In this document: piece by piece, positions 26,109 through 35,620 of the stretch | Layout of the letters: every line of letters starts with the position of its first letter | How positions within the stretch are numbered: position 1 is the stretch's first letter | Origin: Alkalinema sp. RU_4_3 | Lineage (GTDB): Bacteria > Cyanobacteriota > Cyanobacteriia > Leptolyngbyales > Leptolyngbyaceae | Assembly (NCBI GenBank): GCA_012031975.1 | Contig: JAAUSA010000013.1 | Coordinates: 1-46,007 of the forward strand | Length of the DNA: 46,007 nucleotides | Direction: 5' to 3' | Notes under the pieces: model-generated | The model's input: the letters and a program-made list of their open reading frames with translations, nothing else | Database searches by the model: none | What the model was told of the DNA's origin: nothing | Program-made: the position numbers and the translations under genes

Positions 26109-28475
26109 TCAATCGGGGATCTTGCTCCAGCCCGCACTGATTGTATAGGCATAGGCGGCCTGATTCAGATAGATGGGGATGCGATTGGTGCTGGTGTAAT
26201 AGTTGACAATGCGGATGGAACCCTTGGGCAGCGAGATCAGTAGATCCTCACCCTGCAATTGTGCTTGAACTTGGTCAAGGCGATAGTTGGCTAAATCCAA
26301 AATATCGTTGCGGTCTGTACCTTCTAGGCGATCGTTCCCCCCATCCTGTCCGGGGTCATAGCCCCCGAATCGATTGCTGGCTGAGTTAGCTATAATTTGG
26401 TCATCGCTCTTCGAAGTCATCACATTCTCTAGCACGGTGTTGTAGGCAATCACAGTCCCAAACGGCGTGGCATAGTAGGGCATTCGATCCTGCTGGGCAT
26501 AGTAAATCTGGCGATCGCGATCGATCTGCGTTGTAATCCAACCACCGCTGTTGAGATTAATCGAATAGCCGCCATCGACTGGGGCCAATTGAGATAGGTC
26601 CAAGGTGTCAATGCCTTGGCTGTCCCAGAGGGTTTGTTTAATCGGGGTTTTGGCTAGGCCAAAGGTTTCGGATGCGACTTCGTATTGGTAAACCGTGGTG
26701 AATTGGTAGGTGGTGGCGTTGCTATTGGATCGTTTTGCACCGTAGAGGTGTTGGAGCGCGCGGATGTCGTACTCCATCGGGGTAATGGGGGAGCTACCTG
26801 GGGTGTTGTAGCTCATGATGGTATTGCTGGTGTTGTCATTATTCGGGAGCAGGTAGGGACCTTCTGTGCCAGTGCCTACTACGTCATAGTTGCCGGGATG
26901 TTTGAGGCCGAGGGCATGGAGGGTTTCGTGGAGGAGGGTCATGTAGCCATGGTTGCCGGGGCCGAGTCCGAACCCGTTTTTGGCATCGCTCTCCCAGCGA
27001 TCGCTCAGATGGACATCCCCGCCAGTGGTGCTATCTGGATAAAATGCATAGGCGTAGGAATTGCTATTTGTATCTTGAGTAAACATATAGCGCAGGGGCA
27101 CATATTCATTGTCGGCGGTTTCAATAAACTGGACATTGATATAGCGTTCGATCGTCTTTAAAACTTCACGAATATTGGCTTTAATGGGTTCTGTTAGTTC
27201 CGTTGAGGTCTCTTCAATATAGTCCTTTGCGCCTGGACGATAGAAGCTAAAGGGAATAAATCCACCATTTTGCGAGGTGTCCCAATAGGCGCCTGCACTG
27301 TTAATTAAAGCGTCAATTTCAATCTGCCCTGATTTCTGGGCCTGACCAATGGTAGGACTGACCAGAAAAGCAGGTTTAGCATCAAATTCCTGAACATCGA
27401 TCGCCGTCACATCTTTACCCATACCCAGATTGAGATTGTTACTTTCTTGCGCTTCTTTAATCAGATTATCGCCGTCAATAATCATGCCAATGTAGTAGGT
27501 GCCAGGGCCATCCCAGAAGTTGTTTTGGCTACTGGGGAGGGTGATTTGAATGGTATCGGTCTTTGTGCTGTTGCTGTAGAGATTGGCGATCGTGCTTTGA
27601 GTAAGGAGATAGTCGTCCGGGGCGATCACCTCATCCTTGGATAGATAAAAACTTACCTGCACATTTTCCGTGGCCACAAGACTATTGGTAACGCTATGTT
27701 TGAGTCCTAGCATATAGCCAGGGGCAACGAGACCTTCTGTGACGCTGAGACCATTGCCGGATAGTTCACTGACGGCGGCGTCATATTCCCATTGATCGCC
27801 CCCAAAAGATCCAGTCAGGGGACCTTCGATTCGAGCTTGTTCGCTGCCTAGACCCTTGTCCCCAGCCATTTGACGAACTGGGATAAAGCTTTGGCCTGTG
27901 GCATCCACGTCATAGTAGCGATCGACGAATACCTGCTGGGTCGAATAGCGATCGCCTCCCTCTGTCATGGCAGTGATGAAGTAGCGACCATTTTTTCCGG
28001 TTGTATTGTTCTTTTCAGTCGGATCGTAGAACTGGCCTACTTGGTAGGTGCCACTACGAGCATAGGTGTAACCTGTATAGTAATCACTAGTATTGTCTTT
28101 GCCATTGAAGTAATATTCAAATTGATAACGCTGATAGCTCTGAACATTAATAGATAGGCTGTAACGGCTGTCTCCGCCGTATTGCTGGACCTGAGCATAA
28201 TATTGGCCCGGTTGAAGATCGCGTTCGATCAGCTCCGGCGTGGTGCCTGCCAAGAAAGAAGCTTGGATGCTTTCCCCTTGATCGTTGAGCAGTTGGATAT
28301 CTAGATCTTCACGGAGATTGCCCAATTCAAGTTTGACGGCGCTCAGGCTGGTGATGTTGAAGGCGTAGAGGTCCCGTGGATTCCATTGGCTAATATTATC
28401 CTGCAGATTAATCGGGGCACCATTGGCATTGAGCGTGAGCGATCGGGCAGCGCGCAATTGTTCGGCGATCGACAT
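26109..28475 (-). CDS. Serralysin-like metalloprotease with PPC and CARDB-like domains
   Basis: This is a 788-residue protein with no N-terminal signal peptide. Residues about 15-115 look like a pre-peptidase C-terminal (PPC) domain (RDLYAFNI, RDLQPGQYYAQVQQYGG). A middle region around 240-350 resembles a CARDB domain (EAQESNNLNL). The peptidase domain has the zinc site HETLHALGLKHPG (H516, E517, H520, H526) and Met-turn NTIMSYN, as in M10/serralysin proteases. A short calcium-binding haemolysin-like stretch SDDQIIANSASNRFGG and NDRLEGTDRNDILDL follows, with fewer RTX repeats than classic serralysins. Lack of a leader and the RTX end suggest type I secretion, but no T1SS genes are nearby. It is convergent with the EAL gene, 6 bp apart. 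Confidence 0.85.
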   Translation of the reverse strand: MSIAEQLRAARSLTLNANGAPINLQDNISQWNPRDLYAFNITSLSAVKLELGNLREDLDIQLLNDQGESIQASFLAGTTPELIERDLQPGQYYAQVQQYGGDSRYSLSINVQSYQRYQFEYYFNGKDNTSDYYTGYTYARSGTYQVGQFYDPTEKNNTTGKNGRYFITAMTEGGDRYSTQQVFVDRYYDVDATGQSFIPVRQMAGDKGLGSEQARIEGPLTGSFGGDQWEYDAAVSELSGNGLSVTEGLVAPGYMLGLKHSVTNSLVATENVQVSFYLSKDEVIAPDDYLLTQSTIANLYSNSTKTDTIQITLPSSQNNFWDGPGTYYIGMIIDGDNLIKEAQESNNLNLGMGKDVTAIDVQEFDAKPAFLVSPTIGQAQKSGQIEIDALINSAGAYWDTSQNGGFIPFSFYRPGAKDYIEETSTELTEPIKANIREVLKTIERYINVQFIETADNEYVPLRYMFTQDTNSNSYAYAFYPDSTTGGDVHLSDRWESDAKNGFGLGPGNHGYMTLLHETLHALGLKHPGNYDVVGTGTEGPYLLPNNDNTSNTIMSYNTPGSSPITPMEYDIRALQHLYGAKRSNSNATTYQFTTVYQYEVASETFGLAKTPIKQTLWDSQGIDTLDLSQLAPVDGGYSINLNSGGWITTQIDRDRQIYYAQQDRMPYYATPFGTVIAYNTVLENVMTSKSDDQIIANSASNRFGGYDPGQDGGNDRLEGTDRNDILDLANYRLDQVQAQLQGEDLLISLPKGSIRIVNYYTSTNRIPIYLNQAAYAYTISAGWSKIPD

Positions 28476-28631
28476 AGGGGCAATCTCGTGACAACAGAGA
28501 GGTTGTGTTTAGATTGCCCCATGGGGGGATAGGGATTGTAGGTGATGTAGCGGAGCTTCTGGGCAAGCAGTGGGGGCGATCGCCTGGGATCTACGCAGAA
28601 GCAGGCCGATTCGATCCCATGGCGCCGATCG

Positions 28632-29324
28632 CTAGACCAACAGCCGATCGATCGACTCCTGCTCGCCTAGGACCACCATCACCGCGCCCGCCACCAAAAC
28701 CGCATCCGGTAAGGGATTCGTTACCACGCTGCCCGCCTGGCTGATCGCCAACACCGTCACCCCATAGTCTCGCCGTAGCTGCAACTGCCCGATACTCTTG
28801 CCATCGAAGGCCTTCGGCACCACCACCTCCACAATGCCATGGCGATCGCCCAATTCAAACTGCTCCAATATGCCTGGACGACTCAGCGATCGGCCCAGGG
28901 CACAGCCCATCTCATGCTCCGGGAAGACCACCCGATCGGCCCCGACCTTTTCCAACAGCCGCCGATGGATATCGGAAGAAGCCTTCGCCACCACCCGCGC
29001 CACCCCGGCCTCCTTCAGATGGAGGGTGGCAATCACGCTCTCTTCAACATAATTGCCAATCGCCACAACCACCGTATCCATCTCAAACACCCCCGACTCC
29101 CGCAATGCTGCGGCATCCGTCACATCCAGGGCGAGTGCATGGGTGACTTTGCCCTCCAATAAAATCTGTGTGACCCGCTCTTCTTGGCGATCGATCGCCA
29201 AAATATCATAGCCCTGGGCACCCATCGTCAAGGCCACCGCCCGACCAAACCGCCCCAGCCCCAACACCGCAAACTGCTCATTCTTAGATGAATTGCCCAA
29301 TCGCAGCCGATTTAATAAACCCAT
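28632..29324 (-). CDS. ktrA: Potassium uptake regulatory subunit KtrA (TrkA-N/RCK)
   Basis: This 230-residue cytoplasmic subunit gates the KtrB channel-like transporter. The RCK Rossmann fold shows FAVLGLGRFGRAVAL (dinucleotide/ATP loop), the acidic residue in ILAIDRQEERV, and ALALDVTDAAAL. A TrkA-C domain follows (GKSIGQLQLRRDYGVTVLAI). The start at 29324 is 2 bp after the ktrB stop, indicating coupled translation. In cyanobacteria Ktr (KtrABE) is important for osmotic adaptation. Confidence 0.92.
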   Translation of the reverse strand: MGLLNRLRLGNSSKNEQFAVLGLGRFGRAVALTMGAQGYDILAIDRQEERVTQILLEGKVTHALALDVTDAAALRESGVFEMDTVVVAIGNYVEESVIATLHLKEAGVARVVAKASSDIHRRLLEKVGADRVVFPEHEMGCALGRSLSRPGILEQFELGDRHGIVEVVVPKAFDGKSIGQLQLRRDYGVTVLAISQAGSVVTNPLPDAVLVAGAVMVVLGEQESIDRLLV

Positions 29325-29326
29325 GT

Positions 29327-30690
29327 CTACCCCACCAATAGATTCTCTTCTGGATACTGCACCAACCGGGGCTTGGCTTCCCCAAGCAATGCACTCATCC
29401 CCAGTAAAACTCCCACCCGGCCCAAATACATCGCCAATACTAGCAAAAGTTTCGCCCCCACCGATAGCTGTGGATTTACGGTCATCCCTGTAGAAAGCCC
29501 CACCGTGGCAAAGGCTGAAATCGTGTCAAACACAATCTGACTAAACGGAATCTCTGGGTCACACAATGCGATCGCGTCGTAATCAAAGCCACACAGCCAA
29601 CGGATCCCATCAAGACTCCCACCGCCTTTAATACCAGCGACATCGGAATCTGCCGTCGATAGAGCACCACCACCTCCCGCCCCCGCAAAATTGTCCTCGT
29701 ACAGCTCATTAAAATCCGCAATGTTGTCGTTTTGATCCCCCCGGCTGTGCCCCCCGGACAGCCACCGATGAACATCAAGGCCATGGTAATAGACAATCCC
29801 GCCGTACTCATCTTACTAATATCAATGGTATTAAACCCCGCCGTCCGGGTCGTCACCGACTGAAACCCAGCGGCCAGGAATTGGTCCATGGGCGAAAGGG
29901 CGGAGATCGTTTGGGGATTGTGGCTTTCGATGATCCAAAAGGCTAGGGTGCCCAGGCTCAATAGGGCGATCGTCGTACTTACGGCCACCTTGAAATTCAG
30001 GGAAAACATCGCTAAGGTTCGACGCGATCGCCCCCAGAAAAAGGCCTCAAATATTACCTCATAGCCAATCCCACCGAGGACGATTAAACTAGCGATCGCA
30101 CCATTGACGATCCAATTGCCCTGGTAGCTGATCAAATTATCCGGCATCAAACTAAAGCCCGCGTTATTCCAAGCGCTCACGCTCAAAAACCCAGCGAGCC
30201 CTAGCCTAGATAGCGGCGTGGCAAATCGACCTTCAAATAGAACATCCAGTCGTTTGTCTGCCATAAAGGCGCACCAAAGGACGATCACCCCCGTCAATTC
30301 CAATAGTAAAGTCGTGGCTATGATGGAATTGAGTAGCTGTTTTAAACCCTGGAGTTTGGTCCGATCTAGGGCGGCGGCGATCGCCACCTTATCCTTCAGG
30401 TCAAACTGTTTTCCCAGTAAAAACAGCAGGCCCGTGGTAACGGTCATATAGCCTAAGCCACCGATCTGCACGAGAGCCACCATGACAATCTGCCCCCAGA
30501 CCGTAAAATAGGTCCCCGGATCCACCAGACTATGGCCCGTGACGCAGACCGCTGAGGTGGACGTAAACAATGCCACTACAAGATGGTCCCAGCCCCAGGA
30601 CTGCGTTGAAGCCCCCGGGAGTGCCAGCAAAATTGTGCCCACCAGAATCACCGCTGCGAAGCCGCAGCAAATTTGACGGGGAATACCCAT
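29327..30690 (-). pseudogene. ktrB: Potassium transporter KtrB, frameshifted near the last pore loop
   Basis: This is the membrane pore of the Ktr potassium uptake system. From ATG 30690 (MGIPRQICCG) the frame gives pore loops 1-3: SAVCVTGHSLVD, AWNNAGFSL and TRTAGFNTID, with the KtrB gating-loop region GGCPGGTAGGIKTTT. After GCVALITT the frame is lost at the HIP1-like GCGATCGCG at 29569-29577, and the next frame continues with ALCDPEIPFSQIVFDTISAF and loop 4 ATVGLSTGMT to the stop at 29327. One missing G restores the reading ITT-A-I-A-LCD. Repaired length is about 454 residues, normal for KtrB. As all selectivity glycines are kept, a sequence error or very recent mutation is likely. Confidence 0.88.
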
Positions 30691-30759
30691 AGATAAAACT
30701 CCATACACCACCTAATAATTCTGTCGTAACCAGCGATTTATCGCCCTCCCAGCATGACA

Positions 30760-32412
30760 CTAAAATGGGCTTTTTCCTTTGCTATGGGCATCCAACATTT
30801 TTTCCGCCAACCCGCACCATTCCTCCCGCAGCGGTGCATCCTTGGCATCGGCATTCAAGGGCCGACCCTGCAATTCTGGGTGGCGATCGTACAGTCTCTG
30901 ATTTACTTTGCCGTAAAATTGGTTAGAAGGAATGTTAAATTCCTTATGTCGTGCCACGGTCTCGGCGCAACTTCTAGTTTTGCCATTGGTCTCCTCACCG
31001 CCCCCAAAAATGCCATCAAAATTAGGGAATTTCGGCAGTTCTAGGGCAGGTATCTTAGGCAACTCAAATTTCCCTAGCAAACCACCACCGATCACCACTG
31101 CCAATACCAATGCCCCCAGCATCACCAAGCGAAACACCAAGGTCATCACCCAATCCACCACCTTCGCCCCACCCCACAGCATCTTAAAGATCCACCTCAG
31201 CAGCCGGAAGGGCAGCAGCAATAGCCAACCCAGCCCCCGAGCAATCCCATGGACAGGATCGAGCGATCGCCTCTCCTCTTCATAGAAATCATCCGCCTCA
31301 GGGCTAGGCAAAGGCGGTTGTAGCGGCGCTCTGATCGGTCCCAAGGGTACTGGAACGGCGGCTTTAGGTACTTGCTGCGCTGGGCGGCGGGGCGCGGCGG
31401 GGGCAACGGCAACGGTTTTGATGTTGGAGAGAGAGGGCGGCGGTTTTGGAACGCTGGCCTGGGGGGGAACCATGGGTGCGGGTGGGGCGATCGCCAGCCC
31501 CTGGGTCGAAAGACCATTCAAGGCCTGCTGAAGCAACGCCGCCGTCGGATAGCGGTTTTGTGGAAAGGTCGCAAGCATCCGATCGAGGATATCCCCCAGG
31601 CCTGAATTCAGGGTGAGCCGCGATCGCCACCGCCAGGCCTGTTGCTGTTCGTCATAGAAATCCGTCGGCGCCCGGCCTGTGAGCAACACCAGGGTCGTCA
31701 CCGCCAAGGAATAGAAATCACTGCTCGGATGCACCTCCCCCCGGAACTGCTCGGGGGGCGTATAGCCGAGTTTGTGAATCTGGGTCAGCACAGGCCCCGA
31801 ACCCAATAGTTTCATCGCCGTGGTCGCCACCTGCTTGACGCTGCCAAAATCGATCAACACAGGCTTGCCCAACTTACTATCGCAGATCAGATTGTCCGGG
31901 GAGATATCCCGGTGGATCACCCCCCGCGAATGGATATAGTCCAGCACAGGCATCAAATCCCGCAAAAACTGAATTGCCTCGCCTTCCGTTAGACGCAAAC
32001 CGCGATCGATCCGTTGCGCATAGGACTCACCCTGAATAAACTGCTCCACCAAAAAGAGCGACTGTTCCTGGTTAATCGACACCGTCAACAGGGCACGAAA
32101 CTCCGGGATCTGGGCATGCTGCAACTGGTATAAAATCCCTGCCTCTCGTTCAAACAGCTCCCGCGCCTTCCGCAGCAAATCCGGCTGATGCAACTGCGGC
32201 GCAAACTCCTTCAGCACACAGGGCTCATTGAACCGATGGCTATCTTCGGCCAAATAGGTGCGGCCAAACCCACCCTGGCCCAAAACATGGCGAACCAGGT
32301 AGCGATCGTTGAGGACAAGTCCAGGAGATAGGGGTGCGGGCAGTGGCATGGATTGAGGGATCAAAAGATGGGACGCAGCGGGAACTCTTGTAAACTTAGA
32401 TTCAGCTAGCAT
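30760..32412 (-). CDS. Membrane-anchored serine/threonine protein kinase
   Basis: This is a 550-residue protein with a Hanks-type kinase domain (residues about 38-310): glycine loop GQGGFGRTYLA (45 on), catalytic-pocket lysine K68 in CVLKEF, HRD at 167-169 with N174, DFG at 188-190, and TPPEQF in place of APE. A Pro/Ala-rich linker (about 315-380) leads to two hydrophobic segments (LLLLPFRLLRWIFK and LVMLGALVLAVVIGGG), then a C-terminal domain of about 90 residues with two cysteines (CAETV, WCGLA) likely on the far side of the membrane. ATG at 32412 is preferred. Substrates are unknown; it is divergent to ispD. Confidence 0.9.
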   Translation of the reverse strand: MLAESKFTRVPAASHLLIPQSMPLPAPLSPGLVLNDRYLVRHVLGQGGFGRTYLAEDSHRFNEPCVLKEFAPQLHQPDLLRKARELFEREAGILYQLQHAQIPEFRALLTVSINQEQSLFLVEQFIQGESYAQRIDRGLRLTEGEAIQFLRDLMPVLDYIHSRGVIHRDISPDNLICDSKLGKPVLIDFGSVKQVATTAMKLLGSGPVLTQIHKLGYTPPEQFRGEVHPSSDFYSLAVTTLVLLTGRAPTDFYDEQQQAWRWRSRLTLNSGLGDILDRMLATFPQNRYPTAALLQQALNGLSTQGLAIAPPAPMVPPQASVPKPPPSLSNIKTVAVAPAAPRRPAQQVPKAAVPVPLGPIRAPLQPPLPSPEADDFYEEERRSLDPVHGIARGLGWLLLLPFRLLRWIFKMLWGGAKVVDWVMTLVFRLVMLGALVLAVVIGGGLLGKFELPKIPALELPKFPNFDGIFGGGEETNGKTRSCAETVARHKEFNIPSNQFYGKVNQRLYDRHPELQGRPLNADAKDAPLREEWCGLAEKMLDAHSKGKSPF

Positions 32413-32501
32413 CAAGATTCAGTGTAGCGGGTCCAGATTCCTAATAGTCAGCTACCTGAATTAAACTCTGGTCCTCCCTATTCAGTCAGGAGATTTTCAC
32501 C

Positions 32502-33188
32502 TTGTATTTGTTGATTCCAGCGGCAGGCTCCGGAAAACGGATGGGCCACGATCGCAACAAAGTCCTCCTACCCCTCCTGGGCCAACCGATCTTCGCCTGG
32601 ACCCTCCTGGCCGCCGAAGCCGCCACCAGCATTCAGTGGATTGGCATCATGGGTCAGCCGATCGACTTCCCGGACTTCCAAGCCTGCATTGATACCCTGC
32701 CCCTGACCAAACCCGTCCAACTAATCATCGGCGGATCCACACGCCAGGAATCGGTTTACAACGGTTTACAGGCCCTGCCGCCTGAGGCCGAACAGGTGCT
32801 GATCCATGACTGTGCGAGGTGTTTGGCCACGCCCGATCTGTTCGATCGCGCCACCCTTGCCTTGCAAACCCAGCTCGGCCTGATCGCTGCTGTCACCGTC
32901 AAGGACACCATCAAAGTGGTGGATGGGGACCTGTTGGTGCAAAACACCCCCGATCGCGCCAACCTCTGGGCCGCCCAAACCCCCCAGGGCTTTTCGGTCA
33001 AACAGCTTAAGGATTGTCACGAGAGGGGTTTAACCGAGGGCTGGGAGGTGACGGACGATGCCGCCCTGTTTGAGCGCTGTGGGTTGCCCGTGCATATCCT
33101 GCCGGGGGAAGAGACCAATCTGAAGGTGACGACACCTGTGGATCTGGCGATCGCCGAATTCATCCTGCGCCAACGCCAGAACCAATAA
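32502..33188 (+). CDS. ispD: 2-C-methyl-D-erythritol 4-phosphate cytidylyltransferase
   Basis: IspD transfers CMP from CTP to MEP in the plastid-type isoprenoid (MEP) pathway, feeding chlorophyll, carotenoid and quinone synthesis. The CTP-binding loop LIPAAGSGKRMG with following DRNKVLLPL, GGSTRQESVYNGL, LIHDCARCLATP, AVTVKDTIKVV, LWAAQTPQGF and the C-terminal VTDDAALFE and LKVTTPVDL are all present. Length is 228 residues, typical. The start is TTG at 32502; homologues begin MxLLIPAAG, so no residue is missing. The usual HD(A/G)AR motif reads HDCAR here. Confidence 0.95.
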   Translation: MYLLIPAAGSGKRMGHDRNKVLLPLLGQPIFAWTLLAAEAATSIQWIGIMGQPIDFPDFQACIDTLPLTKPVQLIIGGSTRQESVYNGLQALPPEAEQVLIHDCARCLATPDLFDRATLALQTQLGLIAAVTVKDTIKVVDGDLLVQNTPDRANLWAAQTPQGFSVKQLKDCHERGLTEGWEVTDDAALFERCGLPVHILPGEETNLKVTTPVDLAIAEFILRQRQNQ

Positions 33189-33199
33189 CAATCGTCAAG

Positions 33200-33272
33200 T
33201 GCGCCGTGCTGGAATCGAACCAGCCTGAAAGCGAATTATGAGCTCGCTGCCTCCCCAATCGGCCAACGGCGC
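33200..33272 (-). tRNA. tRNA with anticodon CAT (probably elongator Met)
   Basis: A full cloverleaf of 73 nt folds by hand: acceptor GCGCCGT/ACGGCGC, D arm GCC/GGC, anticodon arm GCGAG-CTCATAA-TTCGC with anticodon CAT, and T arm GCTGG-TTCGATT-CCAGC; discriminator A, no encoded CCA. The paired first base (G1-C72) and the absence of three G-C pairs in the anticodon stem argue against initiator tRNA. Elongator Met and the Ile-specific CAT tRNA (lysidine-modified) cannot be told apart with certainty by eye. It is convergent with ispD, 11 bp away. Confidence 0.9.
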
Positions 33273-33421
33273 GGGGTTTGTAGCCCAAGATTTCGGGCTG
33301 TTAATCATTTTAAGCGAAGAATCGGGACTTGGCGAGCCAAAACTTTCCAGTAGTCATTGCACGATCTGGCAAAACTCCGATTAGAATACCCAACAGATAG
33401 CCCTAGCCCATTGCAGTTCCT

Positions 33422-34099
33422 ATGAAATTCAACTCCACAGTCGTCTACACCTTCGTCCTGCTGTTCCTGATGATTGGGGCCGGGGTGGCTAGTGCTGTTT
33501 CGGGGTTTTCCATGGGGCGTGAGGCCTTGAAGGGGATCACCCAGCCGGATTCGCGGCCCAATAAGGGAAAGGCCAATAGAACGGGTGTGGTGGCAAAGGA
33601 AGACCTGCAACTGCTCAAGGAAGATGACATCGTCAAGTCCATGAAGGAGCGTATCGACAGCAGTGCCAAGAATGGCGCCAAGGCCCCGGAAAAGCCTGAG
33701 AAATCTGAGAAAGAAAAGACTAGCGAAAAGCCCAAGGCAGAAAAAAACGCCAAGGTTGAGCTGCCCGTTACCGCTGAGAGCGAAGGGGTCGCCATGGAAG
33801 TCCTGTCCCGACGCCAAGAGGGGGACAGCACCCTGTTCGAAGTGGCGATGAAGAACAGTAGCGATCGCCCCGTCTCCTTCCGCTACAACTTCATGAACAT
33901 TACGGACAACAAGGGCCAGATCGTTAATGCGGAGGCGATCGGCCTGCCGGAGGCGCTCCCGGCAAAGAGCGAAAAATTCTCTGGGTCCGTTAAGATCGCC
34001 ACTGGATCCCTGGAGAAGGTGGAAAATGTTACGCTTCAGCTTTCCGACTACCCAGAACAGAAGATTCAGCTACGGTTGACGGATATCCCGGCCCATTAG
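33422..34099 (+). CDS. Membrane-anchored protein of unknown function with a Lys/Glu/Pro-rich linker
   Basis: This is a 225-residue protein. One N-terminal membrane span (FVLLFLMIGAGVASAVSGF), then a charged region, a low-complexity Lys/Glu/Pro-rich linker at about 80-115, and a C-terminal domain of about 100 residues that looks beta-rich (MEVLSRRQEGDSTLFEVAMK, SSDRPVSFRYNFMNI). The last part has the look of a DUF4352- or FixG-like immunoglobulin fold, but I cannot name the family. It lies 29 bp before the CBS-domain gene and may be co-transcribed with it. Confidence 0.65.
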   Translation: MKFNSTVVYTFVLLFLMIGAGVASAVSGFSMGREALKGITQPDSRPNKGKANRTGVVAKEDLQLLKEDDIVKSMKERIDSSAKNGAKAPEKPEKSEKEKTSEKPKAEKNAKVELPVTAESEGVAMEVLSRRQEGDSTLFEVAMKNSSDRPVSFRYNFMNITDNKGQIVNAEAIGLPEALPAKSEKFSGSVKIATGSLEKVENVTLQLSDYPEQKIQLRLTDIPAH

Positions 34100-34128
34100 A
34101 GATAGATGTAGATCTGTTCCAGTTCTCT

Positions 34129-35541
34129 ATGTCCCCTGTTCTTCCCTTAGCCCACCTAGTCCAGCCGGAAACCTCGACCGAAATAGGCGTGCGACTCCTC
34201 TCTATTGCAACGCTGATCGCCATTAATGCCTTCTTTGTAACAGCGGAATTCTCCATCGTTTCCGTACGGCGATCGCGGATCAACCAGCTCATCGATGCAG
34301 GCGATCTCCAAGCGCGCACCGTCCGGGATTTGCAGCAGGGGATCGATCGATTACTTTCCACCACACAACTGGGCATCACCCTGTCGAGCCTGGCCCTGGG
34401 TTGGATTGGGGAGCAGGTGATGGTGGATCTGGTGGCCAGTGGGTTGGTCAGGCTGCCGATCGATCGCGCCACACGCACCATGCTGGCCCATTCCTGTGCC
34501 ACGCCCATTGCCTTTTTGTCGATCGCCTATCTGCAAATTGTCCTGGGGGAACTCTGCCCCAAGTCCGTGGCGATGCTCTATGCGGAAAAAATCGCCCTGG
34601 TCCTGGCACCCTTTAGTGTGGCGATCGGCAGACTGTTTAATCCATTTATTTGGGTGTTGAATCGATCGACCCAGCTGATTTTGAGGCTGCTGGGGATTCA
34701 TTACTCCGGTCAGGGCTGGTACAACCAGGTGACGTCGGAGGAGTTGCAGCTGATGATTGAGACCTCCAGTGAGTCGATTGGTCTCGAAGAAGAGGAGCGG
34801 GAGCTGCTGAGCAATGTGTTTGAGTTTGGAGAAGTATCGGCGTCGGAGGTGATGGTGCGGCGGCCAAGCATGGTGGCGATCGAGATTAAGGGGACGGTGC
34901 GCGATCTGCTGGAGGAGGTGTCCTACTCGAACCATTCGCGCTATCCGGTGATGGATGGGTCCCTAGATGATATTTGCGGGGTGATTCACCTGAAGGAACT
35001 GGCGGAGCCGTTGATCCAGGGGACCTTGACCTTGGATGGCTCAATTCAGCCCTGGGTCAGGCCCGTGCAATTCGTGCCGCAGTACACTTCCCTGGCCGAT
35101 CTGCTGACGCTGATGCAGGCCTCGGGTCAGCATATTGTGATCGTGGTGGATGAGTTTGGGGAGACGGCGGGGCTGGTGACGATTCAGGATTTGGTGACGC
35201 AGCTGATCGGGGAGTCGCCGGAGTCGGGGGATGAAAAGGCGCTGACGATCCAGTGGGTGGACCAGCATAGCTGTCTGGTCCAGGCCCAAATGGACATTGA
35301 GGAGGTCAACGAACTGCTTCAGCTCAACCTGCCCCTGTCGGTGGAATACCAGACCCTAGGGGGCTTCCTGCTCTATGAATGGCAATGCATCCCCAAGGAA
35401 GGAGAAACCTTGCAGTATGGGGACTGTGAGTTGACGGTGGTCTCGACTGAGGGGCCGCGTCTGCACCAGATCAATATTCACCGTATCAGTCCGGTCCAGG
35501 AACGCGAAACATCCGAGGATTTACTCGCCCCCCCTGCATAA
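34129..35541 (+). CDS. CNNM/CBS/CorC-type membrane protein (HlyC/CorC family)
   Basis: This is a 470-residue protein with the standard order: CNNM (DUF21) transmembrane domain (residues about 20-205, with ERVRRSRINQLIDAGD-like start VSVRRSRINQL and TTQLGITLSSLALGWIGE), a CBS pair (about 225-350, VMVRRPSMVAIEIKG, YPVMDGSLDDICGVIHLKEL, IVIVVDEFGETAGLVTIQDL), and a C-terminal CorC_HlyC FAD-like domain (about 365-455). The family is tied to magnesium/cobalt transport or efflux. The older name haemolysin is misleading. ATG 34129. Confidence 0.92.
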   Translation: MSPVLPLAHLVQPETSTEIGVRLLSIATLIAINAFFVTAEFSIVSVRRSRINQLIDAGDLQARTVRDLQQGIDRLLSTTQLGITLSSLALGWIGEQVMVDLVASGLVRLPIDRATRTMLAHSCATPIAFLSIAYLQIVLGELCPKSVAMLYAEKIALVLAPFSVAIGRLFNPFIWVLNRSTQLILRLLGIHYSGQGWYNQVTSEELQLMIETSSESIGLEEEERELLSNVFEFGEVSASEVMVRRPSMVAIEIKGTVRDLLEEVSYSNHSRYPVMDGSLDDICGVIHLKELAEPLIQGTLTLDGSIQPWVRPVQFVPQYTSLADLLTLMQASGQHIVIVVDEFGETAGLVTIQDLVTQLIGESPESGDEKALTIQWVDQHSCLVQAQMDIEEVNELLQLNLPLSVEYQTLGGFLLYEWQCIPKEGETLQYGDCELTVVSTEGPRLHQINIHRISPVQERETSEDLLAPPA

Positions 35542-35620
35542 CCCTAGGGCTATGGTCGTTATATACAAATCGCGTTAGGTGTGCCCACGGTTTCTTTTCT
35601 CCCTACCCAAGAGTCCTTCT

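Noticed and set aside
26101-26121. Hairpin GATCCCGA/TCGGGGATC as terminator between the EAL and protease genes
   Set aside because: The stem has a bulged G, overlaps both stop regions, and neither strand has a T tract after it.
26685-27161. Plus-strand open frame of 158 codons within the protease gene
   Set aside because: It mirrors the peptidase domain, whose HExxHxxGxxH and Met-turn are clear on the minus strand.
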